Assembly: GCA_947500775.1 (NCBI GenBank)
Contig: CANMTD010000003.1
Coordinates: 422,874 to 486,873, forward strand
DNA length: 64,000 bases
Source: an uncultured Paracoccaceae bacterium
GTDB lineage: Bacteria; Pseudomonadota; Alphaproteobacteria; Rhodobacterales; Rhodobacteraceae
Direction: 5' to 3'
Made by a program: the position numbers and the translations under genes
The notes under the pieces: model-generated
The model's input: only the letters and a program-made list of their open reading frames with translations
The model's database searches: none
What the model was told of the DNA's origin: nothing
In this document: positions 61,501-64,000 of the stretch, one piece after another
Position numbering within the stretch: the stretch's first letter is position 1
Layout: every line of letters begins with the position of its first letter

Positions 61501-61698
61501 TTAGCCGAACATTCCCAACAGGGCCGTCAGCCCCGCGCGGATGCCCATATCCACCAACGAAAAGAAGATCGCAGTCAACGCTGCCATGATGAAAACCATA
61601 ACGGTTGTCAGCATCACCTCACGGCGTGTCGGCCAGACCACTTTCGCGATCTCGGCGCGGGTCTGCTGAATGAACTGAAGCGGATTGGTAATCGCCAT
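61501..61698 (-). CDS. secE: Preprotein translocase subunit SecE
   Basis: The 65-residue short SecE of Alphaproteobacteria: a polar start 'MAITNPLQFIQQTRAEIAKV', the conserved 'VVWPTRREVMLTTVMVFIMA' (WPxRxE amphipathic helix) and one membrane helix to 'LLGMFG'. It is essential with SecY and SecG. ATG 61698 is used; an ATG at 61722 adds eight non-conserved residues. Followed by nusG after 188 bp. Confidence 0.95.
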   Translation of the reverse strand: MAITNPLQFIQQTRAEIAKVVWPTRREVMLTTVMVFIMAALTAIFFSLVDMGIRAGLTALLGMFG

Positions 61699-61964
61699 GG
61701 AATGTCTCGATCTCTCTGTCAACGGCGCGGGGATACGCCCTTGTGCGGATGATTACAACCCTGCGCGGCCGCAGCCAGTCCAAACTTCGGCTGGCGCGGG
61801 TCCCGAATGACCCGATCCCGAAGATGTGAACCGCGACACAGGGCACTATGTCGTCATAAACCACAGCTAGGCATGGCCTGACCGCGGCACAAGGGCCGGG
61901 GGTTTTTCAAACACGCCTGCAAAAATGCGATCCCCGGCTGAAACGGCCCCTGCCCCGATACGAC

Positions 61965-61991
61965 AAAAGGCCCCCCAACGGGCGGCCTTTT
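61965..61991 (-). terminator. Hairpin after tRNA-Trp
   Basis: AAAAGGCC (61965-61972) and GGCCTTTT (61984-61991) form a symmetrical 8-bp stem with an 11-base loop, usable on either strand. It lies about 55 bp after the tRNA-Trp 3' end, before secE. The remaining 61699-61964 stretch holds no gene I can support and must contain the secE promoter. Confidence 0.75.
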
Positions 61992-62045
61992 CGTGAACCG
62001 GTTTTCCGGCGTGGCTTTGTGCGATCACCATCCCGACGTTCGAGA

Positions 62046-62121
62046 TGGCAGGGGCTGAGGGACTCGAACCCACGACCCTCGGTTTTGGAGACCGATGCTC
62101 TACCAACTGAGCTAAACCCCT
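62046..62121 (-). tRNA. tRNA-Trp (CCA)
   Basis: A 76-nt cloverleaf with encoded CCA: acceptor AGGGGTT/AGCCCCT (G-T pairs tolerated), D-stem GCTC/GAGC, anticodon loop CTCCAAA (anticodon CCA), T-stem GTGGG/CCCTC around TTCGAGT, discriminator G. It is ahead of secE as is common. Confidence 0.96.
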
Positions 62122-62219
62122 AAAGCCAACCGCGACCTACGGCACCACGCGCGCGAAATCAAGTGCGGTTTTTGCGTTTGATCTGGTTTCATCAAATGCG
62201 TGATGCTAGTCACCGCCCC

Positions 62220-63077
62220 ATGACCGACGAAACCCGAAACTGCGCTGATGTGTTTGGCAAAGCGCCCTGGCGCCACCTGATGCGGCGGGTTCTGTCCCCC
62301 ACGGCGCATGTGCCCACAATGCTGCACCGCGAAGAACAGCGCCTGTATTATTGGCTGACCGCGATCTGGGCGCAGGGGGTGGGCGATATCCTTGATCTGG
62401 GCTGTTTTGTCGGCGGGTCGACCGCCCGTCTGGCCGAAGGGCACCGGGTGTCGCGACTGACCAGCCGCATTCACGCCTTTGACCGGTTTACCGCCGATGA
62501 GACGCTGAAGGAAAAGATGCTGTACAGTGCGGGCATTCCGGAATTTGTGACCCAGGATATCCTGCCGCTGGCAGAAAACCTGTTGGCGCCCTGGGCCTTT
62601 GCCATCGATTTTCACCCCGGTGAAATCGAGGATTCGATCTGGGACGGCGATCCCATCGAAATCCTGATCATAGACGCCGCCAAGTCGACCAGCACAACCG
62701 ACGCTTTGGCCGACATCTTCTTTCCCAGCCTGATCGCCGGTCAGTCGATCGTGGTGCAACAGGATTTCCTGCATTGGACCCAGCCGTGGATCTGCGCCCA
62801 GATGGAACTGCTGGCGGATTGTTTCATGCCGCTGGCCCACTGCGGCGACGATACCATCGTCTATCTATGCACACAGACCCCAGATGAGGACGCCCTGACC
62901 CGCGCGCGCACCAGTGCGCTGTCCGATGACGCGCTGATCGCGTTGGTGGAACAGGCGGCCACCCGTCTGGAACGTTTCGACTGCGCCGCCCGCTTTGACG
63001 CCATGATCGCCGGTATCCGCCACAATCCGAAAGAACGGATATCGTGGCAGTTTAAAAAGCCGCCCGTCGCCGACTGA
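62220..63077 (+). CDS. Class I SAM-dependent methyltransferase (TylF/MycF-like region)
   Basis: A 285-residue protein. Motif I is 'GDILDLGCFVGGSTARLAEG' and 'RIHAFDRFTADETLKEK' follows as the acidic-loop strand; 'PIEILIIDAAKSTSTTDALA' carries the next metal- or substrate-linked aspartate. The layout resembles macrocin-O-methyltransferase-like or glycan-modifying methylases. The substrate is unknown. ATG 62220 begins 'MTDETRN'; the longer frame has no ribosome site. It lies between tRNA-Trp and an acetyltransferase gene, an insertion within the normally tight tuf-secE cluster. Confidence 0.8.
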   Translation: MTDETRNCADVFGKAPWRHLMRRVLSPTAHVPTMLHREEQRLYYWLTAIWAQGVGDILDLGCFVGGSTARLAEGHRVSRLTSRIHAFDRFTADETLKEKMLYSAGIPEFVTQDILPLAENLLAPWAFAIDFHPGEIEDSIWDGDPIEILIIDAAKSTSTTDALADIFFPSLIAGQSIVVQQDFLHWTQPWICAQMELLADCFMPLAHCGDDTIVYLCTQTPDEDALTRARTSALSDDALIALVEQAATRLERFDCAARFDAMIAGIRHNPKERISWQFKKPPVAD

Positions 63078-63157
63078 CGCCCCATTTCCGGAATGTGCGA
63101 TACAGCGGATGATTCTGCTGAGACAGTGGATTTTGCGCGCGTGGCTCAGGGACAGGC

Positions 63158-63805
63158 TCAGGCCCGGCTAAGCGTGGCGATATCCCCGGTCTCGATCGCC
63201 TCCAACCGCGCCTCGATCCTTGCGATGTCCCAATCCCACCAACGGATGCTCAGCAATGTGTCGATCACCTCTTGCGGGAACCGGCGGCGGACGATCTGCG
63301 CGGGGTTGCCCGCGACGATGCAATAGGGCGGCACATCCCTTGTTACCACGCTGCACGCCCCGACGATGGCGCCGTCGCCCACGGTAACCCCCGGCATGAT
63401 CCGTGCCTCGAACCCCAGCCAGACATCATTGCCGATGACCGTATCCCCCCGCGCCGGGATCTGCGCGGCATAGTCCCCCACGGTCGCGGGGTTGAAGATA
63501 CGGAACGGATAGGTCGACACGCCCCCCATCGGATGATTGGCCGAGGCGGTGATGAATTTCACCCCATGGGCAAACTGCCCGAACTTGCCGATGATCAGCT
63601 TTTCCGGCGCATTCGGGTACAGATAGGGCGCCAAATGCGCCGCGTGATCCGTGACCGGCTGTTTCGCGCTGTAGTAACTGAAATCGCCCACGGTGATGTT
63701 GGGATGATCAATCACCTGATTGAGGTACACGGTTTCCGTATGAACCGTCCCGTCGGGCAGGATCAGCGGATGGCGCAGCGTGGGGTTAAGCAAAGGGCGG
63801 GTCAT
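63158..63805 (-). CDS. CatB/XAT family O-acetyltransferase (left-handed beta-helix)
   Basis: A 215-residue hexapeptide-repeat acetyltransferase. The 'SYYSAKQPVTDHAAHLAPYL' region, 'HGVKFITASANHPMGGVSTY' with the catalytic histidine, and the repeats 'TVIGNDVWLGFEARIMPGVT' and 'VGDGAIVGACSVVTRDVPPY' are typical of xenobiotic acetyltransferases (chloramphenicol or virginiamycin type). The real substrate may be a sugar or antibiotic; resistance cannot be claimed. It is probably monocistronic, upstream of the tuf terminator. Confidence 0.9.
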   Translation of the reverse strand: MTRPLLNPTLRHPLILPDGTVHTETVYLNQVIDHPNITVGDFSYYSAKQPVTDHAAHLAPYLYPNAPEKLIIGKFGQFAHGVKFITASANHPMGGVSTYPFRIFNPATVGDYAAQIPARGDTVIGNDVWLGFEARIMPGVTVGDGAIVGACSVVTRDVPPYCIVAGNPAQIVRRRFPQEVIDTLLSIRWWDWDIARIEARLEAIETGDIATLSRA

Positions 63806-63876
63806 GGGGGCAACCTTTTCGGGTCAGGACCTATCGGATTTAGCATCCCCCGATGGCAAGTTCACCCCGTTGAAAC

Positions 63877-63907
63877 GAAAAAGGGCCACCCGATGGGCAG
63901 CCCTTTC
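63877..63907 (-). terminator. Intrinsic terminator of tuf
   Basis: On the minus strand AAAGGGC (63906-63900) pairs with GCCCTTT (63886-63880), with an inner CCC/GGG pairing, and is followed by T-run from 63882 downward. It lies 22 bp after the tuf stop codon. Confidence 0.88.
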
Positions 63908-63928
63908 GAAATCTGATCGAGGAGTTGA

Positions 63929-64000
63929 TTACTCGATGATTTTGGAGACGACGCCGGCACCAACGGTGCGGCCGCCTTCACGGATGGCGAAGCGCAGGCC
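63929..64000 (-). CDS. tuf: Elongation factor Tu, C-terminal end only
   Basis: The last 23 codons and TAA stop are visible; the frame is open to the window edge. The translation 'GLRFAIREGGRTVGAGVVSK' followed by 'IIE' is the nearly invariant C-terminus of EF-Tu. Position upstream of tRNA-Trp, secE and nusG on the same strand fits the canonical tuf locus, with two accessory genes between. Confidence 0.97.
   Translation of the reverse strand, partial: GLRFAIREGGRTVGAGVVSKIIE

Overview
The window is a GC-rich (visibly well above 60% G+C) alphaproteobacterial chromosome segment. The family-level signature is Rhodobacteraceae/Roseobacter: an infA-maf-RNase E/G-yacG block, UPF0262 next to hisD, DUF2948 next to murA, a 590-residue DmdC/FadE-type acyl-CoA dehydrogenase, a tuf / tRNA-Trp / secE / nusG / rplK / rplA cluster, and very strong codon bias that opens long antisense frames. 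I cannot name the species.

Layout. 1-1.6 kb: a left-truncated MATE exporter and two hotdog thioesterases (minus). 1.7-9.6 kb: two MerR paralogues, then a beta-oxidation set (acyl-CoA dehydrogenase, GST, thiolase, cupin, FadB-type bifunctional enzyme). 9.96-20.11 kb: a 10.1-kb integrated mobilizable element bounded by a 48-bp direct repeat that is the 3' part of tRNA-Phe. 20.1-26.6 kb: a housekeeping minus-strand run (yacG, RNase E/G, maf, infA, LMW phosphatase, UPF0262, hisD, DUF2948, murA). 26.7-28.1 kb: tRNA-Thr and a metallophosphatase that appears to start with ATT. 28-35 kb: acyl-CoA synthetase, BON-LysM protein, ABC exporter, tRNA-Gly, phnA, cold-shock protein, thioesterase, thioredoxin 2. 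35.2-39.8 kb: gcvTHP behind a tandem glycine riboswitch. 39.9-47.8 kb: a gamma-glutamylcyclotransferase-like gene, a second MATE pump, leuA with a leucine-rich leader peptide, a sulfonate/nitrate-type ABC importer and a MORN-repeat protein. 48-56.6 kb: nadE, small accessory enzymes (one behind a SoxR-like operator), gltX, a DUF922 protein and a methyltransferase-TPR fusion. 56.7-64 kb: a polyamine-type ABC importer and the translation/transcription cluster ending in tuf.

The most interesting part is the element. Its left half is a ColE1-type mobilization module (MobC, relaxase, and MobB- and MobD-like genes nested in another frame of the relaxase gene). Its right end carries two small HTH proteins and a tyrosine integrase broken by a one-base frameshift. 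Between them is an A+T-richer cargo. It holds a large protein with two GHKL ATPase modules (MORC/MutL-like at the N-terminus, histidine-kinase-like at the C-terminus), translationally coupled to a receiver-domain protein whose C-terminus has a HEPN-type Rx4H motif. Convergent to these, and overlapping them by 120 bp, is an XRE regulator / two-TM protein / DNA cytosine methyltransferase operon. I read this as a candidate phosphorelay-controlled HEPN defence system with a partner methylase; that function is inference.

Elsewhere the regulation visible in the DNA fits the genes: glycine-sensing RNA for glycine cleavage, a leucine leader for leuA, MerR-type 19-bp-spacer promoters upstream of a MerR gene and of a VOC-family gene, and clear intrinsic terminators after several operons.
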